64,000 nucleotides of DNA from Actinosynnema sp. ALI-1.44 (GCF_001984155.1 NZ_MTQO01000053.1:372001-436000); one strand, 5' to 3'; positions 52,142 through 61,573 are shown, counted from the first letter of the stretch. Program-made: numbers and translations. The notes: generated by a model not told the origin, from the letters alone.

Positions 52142-54328
52142 TCAGCGGAGGCTGGGGGACTCCTCAGCCGGTTCCGGCTCGGGCTCCGGCTTGGGCTGGC
52201 CGCGCTTGACGGCGGTGAGCAACAACTGCGACACGTCCACGACCTCGACGTGCTCGCCCGCCATGCCGTCGCTCTTGCGCTGGGTGAGGCCGTCGTTGAG
52301 CATCACGCGGCAGAACGGGCAACCGGTGGCGATCTTCGTCGGAGCCGTGCCGAGGGCCTCGTCGACGCGGGCCACGTTGATGCGCTTGCCGATCCGCTCC
52401 TCCATCCACATCCGCGCGCCACCGGCGCCGCAGCACATGGACTTGTCGGCGTGCCGTGGCATCTCGCGCATGGACACGCCCGAGGACTCGATCAGCTCAC
52501 GCGGTGCCTCGTAGACCTTGTTGTGACGGCCCAGGTAGCACGGGTCGTGGTACGTGACGTCCTCCGCCACGGGGGCGACCGGCACCAGTTTGCGCTCGCG
52601 CACCAGCTTGTTGAGCAGTTGCGTGTGGTGCACGACCTCGAACGTGCCGCCGAGCTCCGGGTATTCGTTGCCCAGCGTGTTGAAGCAGTGCGCGCAGGTC
52701 GCCACGATCTTCTTGACCTTGCGGTCCTCGAAGACGCCGTTGAGCACTTCCACGTTCTGCTGCGCCAGCATCTGGAACAGGAACTCGTTGCCCGCGCGCC
52801 GGGCCGGGTCGCCGGTGCAGGCTTCCTCCGAGCCGAGCACCACGTACTTCACGCCCGCGATGTGCAGCAACTCGGCGACCGCACGGGTGGTCTTCTTCGC
52901 CCGGTCCTCGAACGCGCCCGCGCAGCCGACCCAGAACAGGTACTCGAAGTCCTGGCTGCCGTCGAACACCGGGACCTCGAAGTCCAGGTCCTCGGTCCAC
53001 TGCAACCGGTCCTTGGCGTTCTGGCCCCACGGGTTGCCCTTGTTCTCCAGGTTCTTGAACATCCCGTTCAGCTCGGCCGGGAAGTTCGACTCGATCAGCA
53101 CCTGGTAGCGGCGCATGTCGACGATGTGGTCGACGTGCTCGATGTCCACCGGGCACTGCTCGACGCACGCGCCGCAGGTCGTGCAGGACCACAGCGCGTC
53201 CGGGTCGATGACGTCGCCGACGAGCGCCTTCTCCGACTCGGCCAGTGCGAGCACGTCGATGCCCGCGTGCGACTCCAGGCCGATCTCGTCACCGGCCATG
53301 TCACGCTTGCCGCCCGCCAGCAGGTACGGCGCCTTGGCGTACGCGTGGTCGCGCAGCTGGGTGATGACCAACTTGGGCGACAACGGCTTCTCGGTGTTCC
53401 ATGCCGGGCACTGGGACTGGCAGCGCCCGCACTCGGTGCACGTGGTGAAGTCCAGCCAGCCCTTCCAGGAGAAGTCCTCGACCTTGCCGGCGCCGAAGAC
53501 GTCCTTCTCCGGGTCGGCCTCCTCGAAGTCCAGCGGCTTGCCACCGCTCATCATCGGCTTGAGCTTGCCGAGCGCGGTGCCTTCCTCGCGCTTGAAGTAG
53601 ATGTTGAAGAACGCGGTGAAGCGGTGCCACGCCACACCCATGGTCTGGTTCAGCGAGATCACGATCAGCCAGACCATCGCGGAGAAGATCTTCATCGCGG
53701 CGAAGATCGAGACCAGCGCGGGCTCGGCGGGCAGCACCGAGCCGATCAGCTTCGAGATCGGCGCGGACCACGTCGGCACGTCGAAGTAGCCGGCGGCGTA
53801 CTTGGCGGCTCGGATGCCCATCACGCCGAGGCCTTCGACCAGCACGATCGCCTCGACGAAGTACGCGCGTCCCATCCGGGACCCGGTGAACCGCGACGAG
53901 CGGCCCTTGAACCGGGGGTGGTTGCTCTGCCTGATGTAGATCAGGCCGAGGATGCCGAGGACCGTGGCCAGCCCCAGCAGTTCGACGAACAGGTTGTACG
54001 GGCCCCAGTGCCCGATCCACGGCAGGTCCCAGCTGGGCACGAACACCTCGCCGTACGCGGCGACGACGCTCAGGATCAGCCCGCCGAACCCGGCCATGAC
54101 GAACCAGTGCAGCACCCCGATGTGGCTCCACTTGAGCATCCGGGTGTGCCCGAGGACCTCTTTGACCATCACGGCCATGCGCCTGCCGAATGGGCCGTTG
54201 CGCGTGGAGTCCGGCTGGCCCAGCCGGATCGTGGCCAGCATGCGCCGCACCGTCATGGTCGTCATGACGATCGCGACCGCGGTCAGCACCACGCAGAGGA
54301 TGCCGAGGATCAGCCCCAAGCCTGTCAT
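52142..54328 (-). CDS. etfD: Membrane ETF:quinone oxidoreductase-like Fe-S protein (EtfD)
   Basis: A 728-residue membrane iron-sulfur reductase like Rv0338c (EtfD), which re-oxidises EtfBA for beta-oxidation. The N-terminal 260 residues contain about five membrane helices of the NarI-like haem b type (IGVLHWFVMAGFGGLILSVVAAYGE has a His). Two 4Fe-4S motifs follow: CTECGRCQSQCP (about 298) and CTTCGACVEQCP (about 382). The C-terminal half has two CCG domains, with GCAGAFEDR and CHFNT-like CAHCFNT in the first and CYLGRHN, CCGAGG and CPFC in the second. The start ATG has no ribosome site and a short leader. One operator copy lies 21 bp upstream. No etfBA genes are in the window. Confidence 0.9.
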   Translation of the reverse strand: MTGLGLILGILCVVLTAVAIVMTTMTVRRMLATIRLGQPDSTRNGPFGRRMAVMVKEVLGHTRMLKWSHIGVLHWFVMAGFGGLILSVVAAYGEVFVPSWDLPWIGHWGPYNLFVELLGLATVLGILGLIYIRQSNHPRFKGRSSRFTGSRMGRAYFVEAIVLVEGLGVMGIRAAKYAAGYFDVPTWSAPISKLIGSVLPAEPALVSIFAAMKIFSAMVWLIVISLNQTMGVAWHRFTAFFNIYFKREEGTALGKLKPMMSGGKPLDFEEADPEKDVFGAGKVEDFSWKGWLDFTTCTECGRCQSQCPAWNTEKPLSPKLVITQLRDHAYAKAPYLLAGGKRDMAGDEIGLESHAGIDVLALAESEKALVGDVIDPDALWSCTTCGACVEQCPVDIEHVDHIVDMRRYQVLIESNFPAELNGMFKNLENKGNPWGQNAKDRLQWTEDLDFEVPVFDGSQDFEYLFWVGCAGAFEDRAKKTTRAVAELLHIAGVKYVVLGSEEACTGDPARRAGNEFLFQMLAQQNVEVLNGVFEDRKVKKIVATCAHCFNTLGNEYPELGGTFEVVHHTQLLNKLVRERKLVPVAPVAEDVTYHDPCYLGRHNKVYEAPRELIESSGVSMREMPRHADKSMCCGAGGARMWMEERIGKRINVARVDEALGTAPTKIATGCPFCRVMLNDGLTQRKSDGMAGEHVEVVDVSQLLLTAVKRGQPKPEPEPEPAEESPSLR

Positions 54329-54348
54329 GCGGCTGAAGGTAACGGGGG

Positions 54349-54362
54349 TTACTCGTCAGTAA
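54349..54362. promoter_or_regulatory. Operator upstream of etfD
   Basis: TTACT-CGTC-AGTAA, within the longer palindrome GGTTACTCGTCAGTAACC. It matches YTACT-N4-RGTAR of the fadE5, fadA2/fabG4 and tetR promoters. GGTAAC at 54338-54343 adds an extra half-site. Confidence 0.6.
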
Positions 54363-54404
54363 CCAGTCCAGCGTGATCTGGATCGCTCAAATTGCCTTGG
54401 TATT

Positions 54405-54418
54405 GGGACGATCGTCCC
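54405..54418 (+). promoter_or_regulatory. Operator palindrome of the SMR/TetR operon
   Basis: GGGACGATCGTCCC is a perfect 14-bp palindrome that ends 15 bases before the SMR start codon and just upstream of GTTAAC, the likely -10 region. This is the usual arrangement for a TetR repressor that controls its own efflux operon. Confidence 0.7.
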
Positions 54419-54432
54419 GTTAACTTGGCATC

Positions 54433-54759
54433 ATGCCTCCATACCTGCTCCTCGCGGTCGCCATCGCCGGTGAGGTCGCGGCGACCACGTCGCTGAAGCT
54501 GTCGGAGAACTTCTCCAAGCCGGTGCCGTCGGTCGTGGTCGTGGTCGGTTACGTGATCGCCTTCGGCGTGCTCGCCAAGCTGCTCAAGGACGGTTTCCCG
54601 GTCGGTGTCGCGTACGCGGTCTGGGCCGCGGCGGGCATCGCGCTGGTCGCGGCCATCGGCGTGCTGTTCTTCAAGGAGCCGCTGACGTGGACGATGATCG
54701 GCGGCCTCGCGCTGATCATCGGCGGCGTCGTCCTGCTCGAACTGGGCAGGTCGCACTGA
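54433..54759 (+). CDS. Small multidrug resistance (SMR/EmrE-type) transporter
   Basis: A 108-residue, four-helix SMR protein. The essential membrane Glu is Glu14 in AGEVAATTSLK, followed by VAYAVWAAAGIALVA (helix 3 signature) and LLELGRSH at the end. SMR proteins dimerise and exchange protons for quaternary ammonium or guanidinium cations. Its stop overlaps the presumed start of a TetR gene by 4 bases. Confidence 0.93.
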   Translation: MPPYLLLAVAIAGEVAATTSLKLSENFSKPVPSVVVVVGYVIAFGVLAKLLKDGFPVGVAYAVWAAAGIALVAAIGVLFFKEPLTWTMIGGLALIIGGVVLLELGRSH

Positions 54760-55322
54760 TCCGGCAACCGGACGGCCGCAAGGCCAGGGGCGACCGCCGC
54801 AGGCAGGAGCTGATCGAGGCGACCCTGCGGGTGATCGAACGCGACGGCGTCGCGGGTGTGACCCACCGGACCGTCGCCAGGGAGGCGGGCGTGCCGACGA
54901 CGTCGACCACGTACCACTTCTCCAGCCTCGAAGACCTGCTCACGGCCACGCTCACCTGGTGTGCGGGCGGGTTCACCACGGCCGTGCGCGACCTCGTCGA
55001 ACGGGCCAGGATCAGGGGAAGCCAGGGTGCCCGCGAGGTCGCCGAGATGATCGTCGAAGCGCTCGGGCCGCAACGCGGTCGCACCATGGCCGAGTACGAG
55101 CTCTACCTGTTCGCCTCGCGCAGACCAGCGCTGCGCCCGGCCGCGCGGTTGTGGCTCGACGTGCTGACGAGCCTGGTGCAGCACGACGACGAGGTGGCCT
55201 TCCGCGCGTTCCTCGCCGGGATGGACGGGTTGCTGATGCAGGGCCTGATCGACGACGAGCCGCCGACCGTCGCCGAGCTCGAACCGGTGGTCGCGTACCT
55301 GATGCGACCGTCGAAACCCTGA
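54756..55322 (+). CDS. TetR-family repressor of the SMR pump
   Basis: A 188-residue TetR regulator: RRQELIEATLRVIERDGVAGVTHRTVAREAGVPTTSTTYHFSSLEDLLTATLTW, then an all-helical ligand domain. The start is uncertain. Homologues begin close to RQPDGRKARGDRRR, and the only in-frame codon near there is CTG at 54756, within the overlap CTGA with the SMR stop. The next upstream choice, GTG at 54687, would lie 73 bases inside the SMR gene. The palindrome at 54405-54418 is its probable operator. Confidence 0.85.
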   Translation: MIRQPDGRKARGDRRRQELIEATLRVIERDGVAGVTHRTVAREAGVPTTSTTYHFSSLEDLLTATLTWCAGGFTTAVRDLVERARIRGSQGAREVAEMIVEALGPQRGRTMAEYELYLFASRRPALRPAARLWLDVLTSLVQHDDEVAFRAFLAGMDGLLMQGLIDDEPPTVAELEPVVAYLMRPSKP

Positions 55323-55377
55323 GCTTCGACGCCGCCACGCGCTGAGGAATTCACCTCACCCGGGTAGTTTCGCCTGT

Positions 55378-56103
55378 GTGATGGGACTGCCGGATTCGAT
55401 CAAGGCCCTGCTGTTCGATCTCGACGGAGTGCTGACCGGCACCGCCGAGCTGCACAAACAGGCCTGGAAGCGGACATTCGACGACTTCGTGGCAAGCAGG
55501 GAGGGGCAGCGGCCGTTCTCCGAGCAGGACTACCTGGACTACGTGGACGGCAGGCCGCGCGCCGACGGGGTGCGCACGTTCCTCGCGGCTCGCGGCATCC
55601 ACCTGCCGGAAGGCGATCCGATCGACCCGCCGTCCGCCGAGACGGTCAACGGTCTCGGCAACCGGAAGAACGAGCTGCTGCTGTCGATCATCGACAACGA
55701 GGGCGTCCGGCCGTACCCCGGATCGCGGCGGTACCTCGAAGCCGCCGCGCGGGCCGGTCTGAGGATCGGCGTCGTGACGTCGTCGGCCAACGGCGAGGCC
55801 GTGCTGGCCGCCGCGGACCTGGCCAAGTTCGTCCAGGCCAGGGTGGACGGCGTGACCATCGCCGCGCAGGGCCTGCGTGGGAAGCCCGCGCCGGACTCGT
55901 TCCTGGCCGGTGCCAAGGCTTTGGGCGTGTCCCCCGGCGATGCGGCGGTGTTTGAGGACGCGCTGTCGGGTGTACAAGCAGGGCGAGACGGGAAATTCGG
56001 GTTCGTCGTCGGCGTGGACCGCGCGCACCAGGCCGACGCACTGCGCGCGCACGGCGCCGACGTGGTGGTCGAGGACCTCGCCGACCTGCTGGAGGAACGA
56101 TGA
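55378..56103 (+). CDS. HAD-family hydrolase, beta-phosphoglucomutase-like
   Basis: A 241-residue HAD protein. The nucleophile motif is LLFDLDGVL (Asp14, Asp16), motif II is VVTSSANG, and motif III/IV are RGKPAPDSF and AVFEDALSGVQAG. The cap has the ELHKQAWK segment of beta-phosphoglucomutases. It overlaps the GH65 phosphorylase by 4 bases (ATGA), and together they would convert a disaccharide plus phosphate into glucose and glucose 6-phosphate. The pair resembles Rv3400-Rv3401. Start is GTG 55378 or ATG 55381. Confidence 0.9.
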   Translation: MMGLPDSIKALLFDLDGVLTGTAELHKQAWKRTFDDFVASREGQRPFSEQDYLDYVDGRPRADGVRTFLAARGIHLPEGDPIDPPSAETVNGLGNRKNELLLSIIDNEGVRPYPGSRRYLEAAARAGLRIGVVTSSANGEAVLAAADLAKFVQARVDGVTIAAQGLRGKPAPDSFLAGAKALGVSPGDAAVFEDALSGVQAGRDGKFGFVVGVDRAHQADALRAHGADVVVEDLADLLEER

Positions 56104-58448
56104 CGACGCCGGGCTACGAGATCTCGCCGTGGCAGTTGCGCTGGCGCGGACTCGACCTGGAGGGCCTGCGCCGCACCGAATCCACGTTCGCCCTCGCCAA
56201 CGGTCACATCGGACTCCGCGGCACGTTCGAGGAAGGCGAGCCGCGCGGTCTGCCGGGGACGTACCTCAACGGCTTCTACGAGCAGCGCAAACTGCCGTAC
56301 GCCGAGGCCGGGTACGGCTTCCCCGAGGACGGGCAGACGGTCGTCAACGTCACCGACGGCAAGATCATCCGGCTGCTGGTCGAGGACGAGCCGCTGGACA
56401 TGCGCTACGGCCGCGCGCTGGACCACGAGCGTGTCCTCGACTTGCGCTCGGGCACGCTGCGCCGCCGCACCGAGTGGGAGTCGCCGACCGGCCGCCGGGT
56501 CCGGATCACCTCCGAACGGCTGGTGTCGTTCACCCAGCGCGCGATCGCGGCGATCCACTACACCGTCGAGCCGCTGGACGACAAGATCCAGTTGGTCGTG
56601 CAGTCCGACCTGCTGGCCAACGAGCCCGTGCTGTCACGGACCGACGACCCGCGCGTGGCGGCCGCCTTGGACAAACCGCTGATCAGCGACCACGCGGCGG
56701 CGGCCGACTACCGGGCCGTGCTCGCGCACCACACCAGGTTGTCCGGTCTGCGGCTGGCCGCGGCCATGGACCACGAGATCGACCTCGCCGAGGACAACGT
56801 CCGCACTGAGATGTCCGTCGAGGACGACCTCGCCCGGCTGACCATCGCGGCCGACGTGCCCAAGGGCAGCAAGCTGACGCTGACCAAGTACATCGCCTAC
56901 GGCTGGTCGAGCCAACGGTCGTCGCCCGCGTTGCGCGCCCAGGTCGACGCCGCGCTGGTGGGTGCGTTGCAGACGGGCTGGCAAGGCCTGCTGTCCGAGC
57001 AACGGGCTTTCCTGGACGAGTTCTGGGACACGGCGGACATCGAGGTGGAAGGCGACGCGGAACTGCAGCAGGCCGTGCGGTTCGCGCTGTTCCACGTCCT
57101 TCAGGCCGGTGCCCGCGGCGAGTCACGGGCCATCCCGGCCAAGGGCCTGACCGGCCCCGGCTACGACGGGCATGCCTTCTGGGACACGGAGAGCTTCGTC
57201 CTGCCGGTGCTGACGTACACCATCCCGGACGCGGCACGCGACGCGTTGCGTTGGCGACACTCCACTTTGGACAAAGCGCGGGCGCGGGCGAAGACGTTGT
57301 GCCAGGACGGCGCCGCGTTCCCGTGGCGGTCGATCAACGGTGACGAGTGCTCGGGCTACTGGCCCGCGGGCACAGCGGCGTTCCACATCAACGCCGACAT
57401 CGCCGACGCGGTGGTGCGCTACCTGAACGCCACGCAGGACAAGCCGTTCCAGGACGAATGCGCGCTGGAGCTGCTCGTCGAGACGGCACGGCTCTGGCTG
57501 AGCCTCGGCCACCACGACACGCACGGGAAGTTCCGCATCGACGGCGTCACCGGCCCGGACGAGTACACGGCCATTGTGGACAACAACGTCTACACCAACC
57601 TGATGGCCCGGCGGAACTTGCGCGCGGCGGCCGAGATGGTCGAGGCCAACCAGGCACAGGCGCGTCAGTTGGGCGTGGACACCGAGGAGGCGTCACGCTG
57701 GCGTGACGCGGCCGACGACATGGTTGTGTTGTACGACGACGAACTCCACGTGCACCCGCAGTCGGAGTGCTTCACCAGCCATGCCCGCTGGGACTTCAAG
57801 AGCACGCCGGCCGAGGCTTATCCACTGCTGTTGAACTACCCGTACTTCGACCTGTACCGCAAGCAGGTCGTGAAACAAGCGGACCTGGTGCTCGCGTTGC
57901 ACCTGTGCGGCGACGACTTCACGCCCGAGGAGAAAGCCCGCAACTTCGCCTACTACGAGGGGCTGACAGTCCGCGACTCGTCGCTGTCGGCCTGCACCCA
58001 GGCGGTGATCGCCGCCGAGGTCGGTCACGTCGAGCTGGCGTACGACTACTTCGCCGAAGCGGCGCTGACGGACTTGCACGACCTGCACGACAACGTCCAA
58101 AACGGACTGCACATCGCTTCGCTCGCCGGTGCGTGGCTGGCGGTGGTCGCGGGGTTCGGCGGGATGCGCGACCACGGCGGGAAGCTGACGTTCGCACCGC
58201 GCCTGCCGCCGGAGCTGACCAGGATCGCGTTCCGGATGTCGTTCCGCGGCAGCAAGATCGGCGTGGAGATCAGGCCGGAACGAGCCGCGTACCGGCTGAA
58301 CGCGGGCGAACCGCTGGAGCTGGCGCACCACGGCACCCCCTTCACCCTCGGCGCCGAGCCGGTGACCCTGCCCATACCGGCGCCGCCGAACCTGTCGACG
58401 CCCCAGCAGCCGCACGGCCGCGCACCCGCCCGCCGCCGCCCCAGGTAG
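56100..58448 (+). CDS. GH65 glycoside phosphorylase
   Basis: A 782-residue GH65 enzyme. The N-terminal beta-sandwich domain (1-270) starts SPWQLRWRGLDLEGLRRTESTFALANGHIGLRG. The (alpha/alpha)6 barrel (about 310-680) has the catalytic Glu488 in RIDGVTGPDEYTA and the phosphate-binding regions near ASLAGAWLAVVAGFGG. The family phosphorolyses alpha-linked disaccharides (maltose, trehalose, kojibiose) to beta-glucose 1-phosphate; the upstream mutase-like protein fits that product. The last 25 residues are Pro/Arg-rich and variable. Confidence 0.92.
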   Translation: MTTPGYEISPWQLRWRGLDLEGLRRTESTFALANGHIGLRGTFEEGEPRGLPGTYLNGFYEQRKLPYAEAGYGFPEDGQTVVNVTDGKIIRLLVEDEPLDMRYGRALDHERVLDLRSGTLRRRTEWESPTGRRVRITSERLVSFTQRAIAAIHYTVEPLDDKIQLVVQSDLLANEPVLSRTDDPRVAAALDKPLISDHAAAADYRAVLAHHTRLSGLRLAAAMDHEIDLAEDNVRTEMSVEDDLARLTIAADVPKGSKLTLTKYIAYGWSSQRSSPALRAQVDAALVGALQTGWQGLLSEQRAFLDEFWDTADIEVEGDAELQQAVRFALFHVLQAGARGESRAIPAKGLTGPGYDGHAFWDTESFVLPVLTYTIPDAARDALRWRHSTLDKARARAKTLCQDGAAFPWRSINGDECSGYWPAGTAAFHINADIADAVVRYLNATQDKPFQDECALELLVETARLWLSLGHHDTHGKFRIDGVTGPDEYTAIVDNNVYTNLMARRNLRAAAEMVEANQAQARQLGVDTEEASRWRDAADDMVVLYDDELHVHPQSECFTSHARWDFKSTPAEAYPLLLNYPYFDLYRKQVVKQADLVLALHLCGDDFTPEEKARNFAYYEGLTVRDSSLSACTQAVIAAEVGHVELAYDYFAEAALTDLHDLHDNVQNGLHIASLAGAWLAVVAGFGGMRDHGGKLTFAPRLPPELTRIAFRMSFRGSKIGVEIRPERAAYRLNAGEPLELAHHGTPFTLGAEPVTLPIPAPPNLSTPQQPHGRAPARRRPR

Positions 58449-58732
58449 TCGCCCCAGGCAGTCTTCGCAGGTGGGAGCGGGTCATCCTGTCGGCACGAGG
58501 TCGATCCTCCGGACGACTGAGCCGAACGGGGGTAGGGCTGGCACCAAGGTGCGAATGGCGGCCAACTCCCGCGCGCGGCCTACCCCTGACGCGTAACTTC
58601 CTTGCTGGCGGTCCACTCAGGGTCCTCGATCCGGGTCGGGTCCGGGTAGTCCCGGATGCCCCCCGGGGTGCGGGCTCAATAGGTTTTGGGCTGATGCAGG
58701 AAACGAATGCCGATGGGGAGCTGGAGATGGAC
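58449..58732. other. Intergenic region without a supported gene
   Basis: This 284-bp gap between the GH65 gene and the DUF4097 lipoprotein gene holds no ORF with a good start. It contains GGGGTAGG (58529) and CCTACCCC (58578) as distant inverted arms and a partial hairpin near CGGGTAGTCCCG (58646). The downstream promoter is not obvious. Confidence 0.4.
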
Positions 58733-59566
58733 ATGTCTCGTCGTGTTGTGCTGGGGGTCTGCGCGATCGGCGTGGGGACGCTCCTGCTGTCCGGGTGCGA
58801 CGGCTTCCGCGTGAACTCGTCGAACTTCAGCGATACCACCGACCTCACGCAGAAGGTCGCCGCGGTGCGGATCGACAACGGTTCGGGGTCCGTGCGGATC
58901 CGGACCGGGGCGACGTCGTCGGTCAAGCGGACTGTGTACTACCGCGGCGACAACAAACCGGGGCAGACCCATCGGCTCGAAGGTGACACGCTGGTCCTCA
59001 ACGACTGTGATCAGAACAACTGCTCGGTCGACTACGAGGTCACGTTGACCGCCGCGGCCAAGGTCATGGGGGAGAACAGGTCGGGCGAAGTCGAAGTGGC
59101 GAGCATGTCCGAGGTGGGGGTACGGACCGGGTCCGGGGACGTCCGAGTCAGGGACATCCCCGGCCCGGTGACCGTCAACGTGCGCTCCGGCCGGGCCGAG
59201 CTGATCAACGTCGGCCAGTCCGCGGTGGTCGAGGCGGGCTCCGGCGACGTGGTGGTGACCGGGGTCAAGGGCGACGTCACGATCAAGGCCCGGTCCGGTG
59301 CCACGGACGCGACCGGCGTCGAGGGCAAGGCGTCGATCGACAGCTCGTCCGGTGATGTCCGTCTCGACATGGTCACCGCGCAGAGCGCGAAGGTGACCGC
59401 ACAGAGCGGTGCCATCAACGTGCTGGTCCCGCGTGGGCAGGCGTACAAGACCAACGTGTCCACCAGTAGCGGGGAGAAGACGGTCAACGTCGACACCAGT
59501 CAGGACTCGAAATACGTCCTTGACCTGGAGGCGCGCAGCGGTGACGTGACGGTCGACTACCGCTGA
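58733..59566 (+). CDS. DUF4097-type beta-helix lipoprotein
   Basis: A 277-residue lipoprotein: MSRRVVLGVCAIGVGTLLLSGC has a twin-Arg-like start and a lipobox ending at Cys22. The rest is a DUF4097 adhesin-like beta-solenoid of short repeats (VRTGSGDVRVRDIPGPVTVNVRSGRAEL, VEAGSGDVVVTGVKGDVTIKARSGATDATGV). The ATG at 58733 has GGAG 6 bases upstream; ATGs at 58727 and 58694 are in frame. Role unknown; such proteins are often with regulators or envelope genes, but here it stands alone before the dnaK operon. Confidence 0.85.
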   Translation: MSRRVVLGVCAIGVGTLLLSGCDGFRVNSSNFSDTTDLTQKVAAVRIDNGSGSVRIRTGATSSVKRTVYYRGDNKPGQTHRLEGDTLVLNDCDQNNCSVDYEVTLTAAAKVMGENRSGEVEVASMSEVGVRTGSGDVRVRDIPGPVTVNVRSGRAELINVGQSAVVEAGSGDVVVTGVKGDVTIKARSGATDATGVEGKASIDSSSGDVRLDMVTAQSAKVTAQSGAINVLVPRGQAYKTNVSTSSGEKTVNVDTSQDSKYVLDLEARSGDVTVDYR

Positions 59567-59616
59567 GACCCAGCCGGGAACAAATCCGGGACCCCGCTCG
59601 TTGGCCTGTCAGGAAG

Positions 59617-59637
59617 GTTGAGCGGAACCCGCTCAAG
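59617..59637. promoter_or_regulatory. HAIR-like element, distal
   Basis: GTTGAGC-N7-GCTCAAG matches the HspR-associated inverted repeat (CTTGAGT-N7-ACTCAAG type) with one arm mismatch. It lies 103 bp before the dnaK ATG. Confidence 0.7.
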
Positions 59638-59671
59638 TCTGATTTGACCGGCGTGAACTCCCGGGGGCAGA

Positions 59672-59692
59672 CTTGAGCCATCCACGCTCAAG
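59672..59692. promoter_or_regulatory. HAIR element, proximal
   Basis: CTTGAGC-CATCCAC-GCTCAAG is a perfect 7-7-7 HspR site, 27 bp before the dnaK ATG. The presumed -35 TTGACC (59644) lies between the two elements. HspR encoded at the end of the operon should bind here and repress transcription when DnaK is free. Confidence 0.9.
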
Positions 59693-59719
59693 GCGAAGAA
59701 CCACTACCGGGAGGATTCC

Positions 59720-61573
59720 ATGGCGCGAGCGGTCGGCATCGACCTGGGGACGACCAACTCCGTCGTCGCCGTTCTCGAAGGCGGTGAGCCGACGGTCATC
59801 GCCAACTCCGAGGGATCTCGGACGACTCCGTCCATCGTCGCCTTCGCCAAGAACGGCGAGGTGCTCGTCGGGCAGCCGGCGAAGAACCAGGCGGTCACCA
59901 ACGTTGACCGCACCATCCGCTCGGTCAAGCGGCACGTCGGCTCCAACTGGAAGACCGACGAGATCGACGGCAAGACCTACACGGCGCAGGAGATCAGCGC
60001 GCGCGTGCTGCAGAAGCTCAAGCGCGACGCCGAGGCCTACCTGGGTGAGCAGATCACCGACGCCGTGATCACCGTCCCCGCGTACTTCGAGGACGCGCAG
60101 CGGCAGGCCACCAAGGAAGCCGGTCAGATCGCGGGCCTGAACGTGCTGCGGATCGTGAACGAGCCGACTGCGGCCGCCCTGGCGTACGGCCTGGACAAGG
60201 GCAGCAAGGAACAGACCATCCTGGTCTTCGACCTCGGTGGCGGCACGTTCGACGTGTCCTTGCTGGAGATCGGCGACGGTGTCGTCGAGGTCCGCGCGAC
60301 CAGCGGTGACAACCACCTCGGTGGCGACGACTGGGACCAGCGGATCGTCGACTGGCTGGTGGAGAAGTTCAAGCAGTCCAGCGGCATCGACCTGACCAAG
60401 GACAAGATGGCGCTGCAGCGCATCCGCGAGGCGGCCGAGAAGGCGAAGATCGAGCTGTCCAGCTCGACCAGCGCCGCCATCAACCTGCCGTACATCACGG
60501 TCGACGCCGACAAGAACCCGCTGTTCCTCGACGAGACCCTGTCCCGCGCGGAGTTCCAGCGGATCACGTCCGACCTGCTGGACCGCACCCGGGCACCGTT
60601 CAACAACGTGATCAAGGACGGTGGCATCAACGTCGCCGACATCGACCACGTGGTGCTCGTCGGTGGTTCCACCCGCATGCCCGCGGTGACCGACCTGGTC
60701 AAGGAGCTGCTCGGCGGCAAGGAGCCCAACAAGGGCGTCAACCCGGACGAGGTCGTGGCCGTCGGCGCCGCGCTGCAGGCCGGTGTGCTCAAGGGTGAGG
60801 TCAAGGACGTCCTGCTGCTGGACGTGACCCCGCTGTCGCTGGGCATCGAGACCAAGGGCGGCGTGTTCACCAAGCTCATCGAGCGCAACACGACCATCCC
60901 GACCAAGCGCTCGGAGATCTTCTCCACCGCGGACGACAACCAGACCACGGTCGGCATCCAGGTCTTCCAGGGCGAGCGCGAGTTCGCCGTGCACAACAAG
61001 AAGCTGGGCACGTTCGACCTGACCGGCCTGCCCCCGGCGCCGCGCGGCGTCCCGCAGATCGAGGTCACCTTCGACATCGACGCGAACGGCATCGTGCACG
61101 TGTCGGCGAAGGACCTGGGCACCGGCAAGGAGCAGTCGATGACCATCACGGGCGGCTCGGCGCTGCCCAAGGAGGACATCGACCGGATGGTCAAGGACGC
61201 CGAGGCGCACGCGGAGGAGGACAAGCTCCGCCGCGAGGAGGCCGAGGTCCGCAACCAGGCCGAGACGCTCGTCTACCAGACCGAGAAGTTCCTCAACGAC
61301 AACGAGGAGAAGGTCCCGGCCGACGCCAAGGAGAAGGTCACCTCGGCCATCACGGAGGCCAAGGAGGCGCTCAAGGGCGAGGACACGGCCGCGATCAAGG
61401 CCGCGGTCGAGAAGTTGTCGCAGGAGTCGCAGGCCATGGGCGCGGCGATGTACGCCTCCGCCAACGCGGCCGGTGGCGGCGAGGGTGCCCAGGCGGGTGG
61501 CCAGGGCGCGCAGCAGCCGAAGGACGACGTGGTTGACGCCGAGATCGTCGACGAGGACGAGAAGAAGAAGTGA
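59720..61573 (+). CDS. dnaK: Chaperone DnaK (Hsp70)
   Basis: A 617-residue Hsp70. The nucleotide-binding domain opens [15 protein letters not shown] and has [19 protein letters not shown] and [13 protein letters not shown]. The interdomain linker is [18 protein letters not shown]. The C-terminal lid ends in the acidic tail [13 protein letters not shown]. It folds proteins in an ATP cycle with DnaJ and GrpE. GGGAGG precedes the ATG. First gene of dnaK-grpE-dnaJ-hspR. Confidence 0.99.
   Translation: MARAVGIDLGTTNSVVAVLEGGEPTVIANSEGSRTTPSIVAFAKNGEVLVGQPAKNQAVTNVDRTIRSVKRHVGSNWKTDEIDGKTYTAQEISARVLQKLKRDAEAYLGEQITDAVITVPAYFEDAQRQATKEAGQIAGLNVLRIVNEPTAAALAYGLDKGSKEQTILVFDLGGGTFDVSLLEIGDGVVEVRATSGDNHLGGDDWDQRIVDWLVEKFKQSSGIDLTKDKMALQRIREAAEKAKIELSSSTSAAINLPYITVDADKNPLFLDETLSRAEFQRITSDLLDRTRAPFNNVIKDGGINVADIDHVVLVGGSTRMPAVTDLVKELLGGKEPNKGVNPDEVVAVGAALQAGVLKGEVKDVLLLDVTPLSLGIETKGGVFTKLIERNTTIPTKRSEIFSTADDNQTTVGIQVFQGEREFAVHNKKLGTFDLTGLPPAPRGVPQIEVTFDIDANGIVHVSAKDLGTGKEQSMTITGGSALPKEDIDRMVKDAEAHAEEDKLRREEAEVRNQAETLVYQTEKFLNDNEEKVPADAKEKVTSAITEAKEALKGEDTAAIKAAVEKLSQESQAMGAAMYASANAAGGGEGAQAGGQGAQQPKDDVVDAEIVDEDEKKK

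Noticed and set aside
57578-57586. DnaA-box sequence TTGTCCACA (minus strand) inside the GH65 gene
   Set aside because: It encodes conserved IVDNNVY residues and lacks the rest of the 105-bp repeat.
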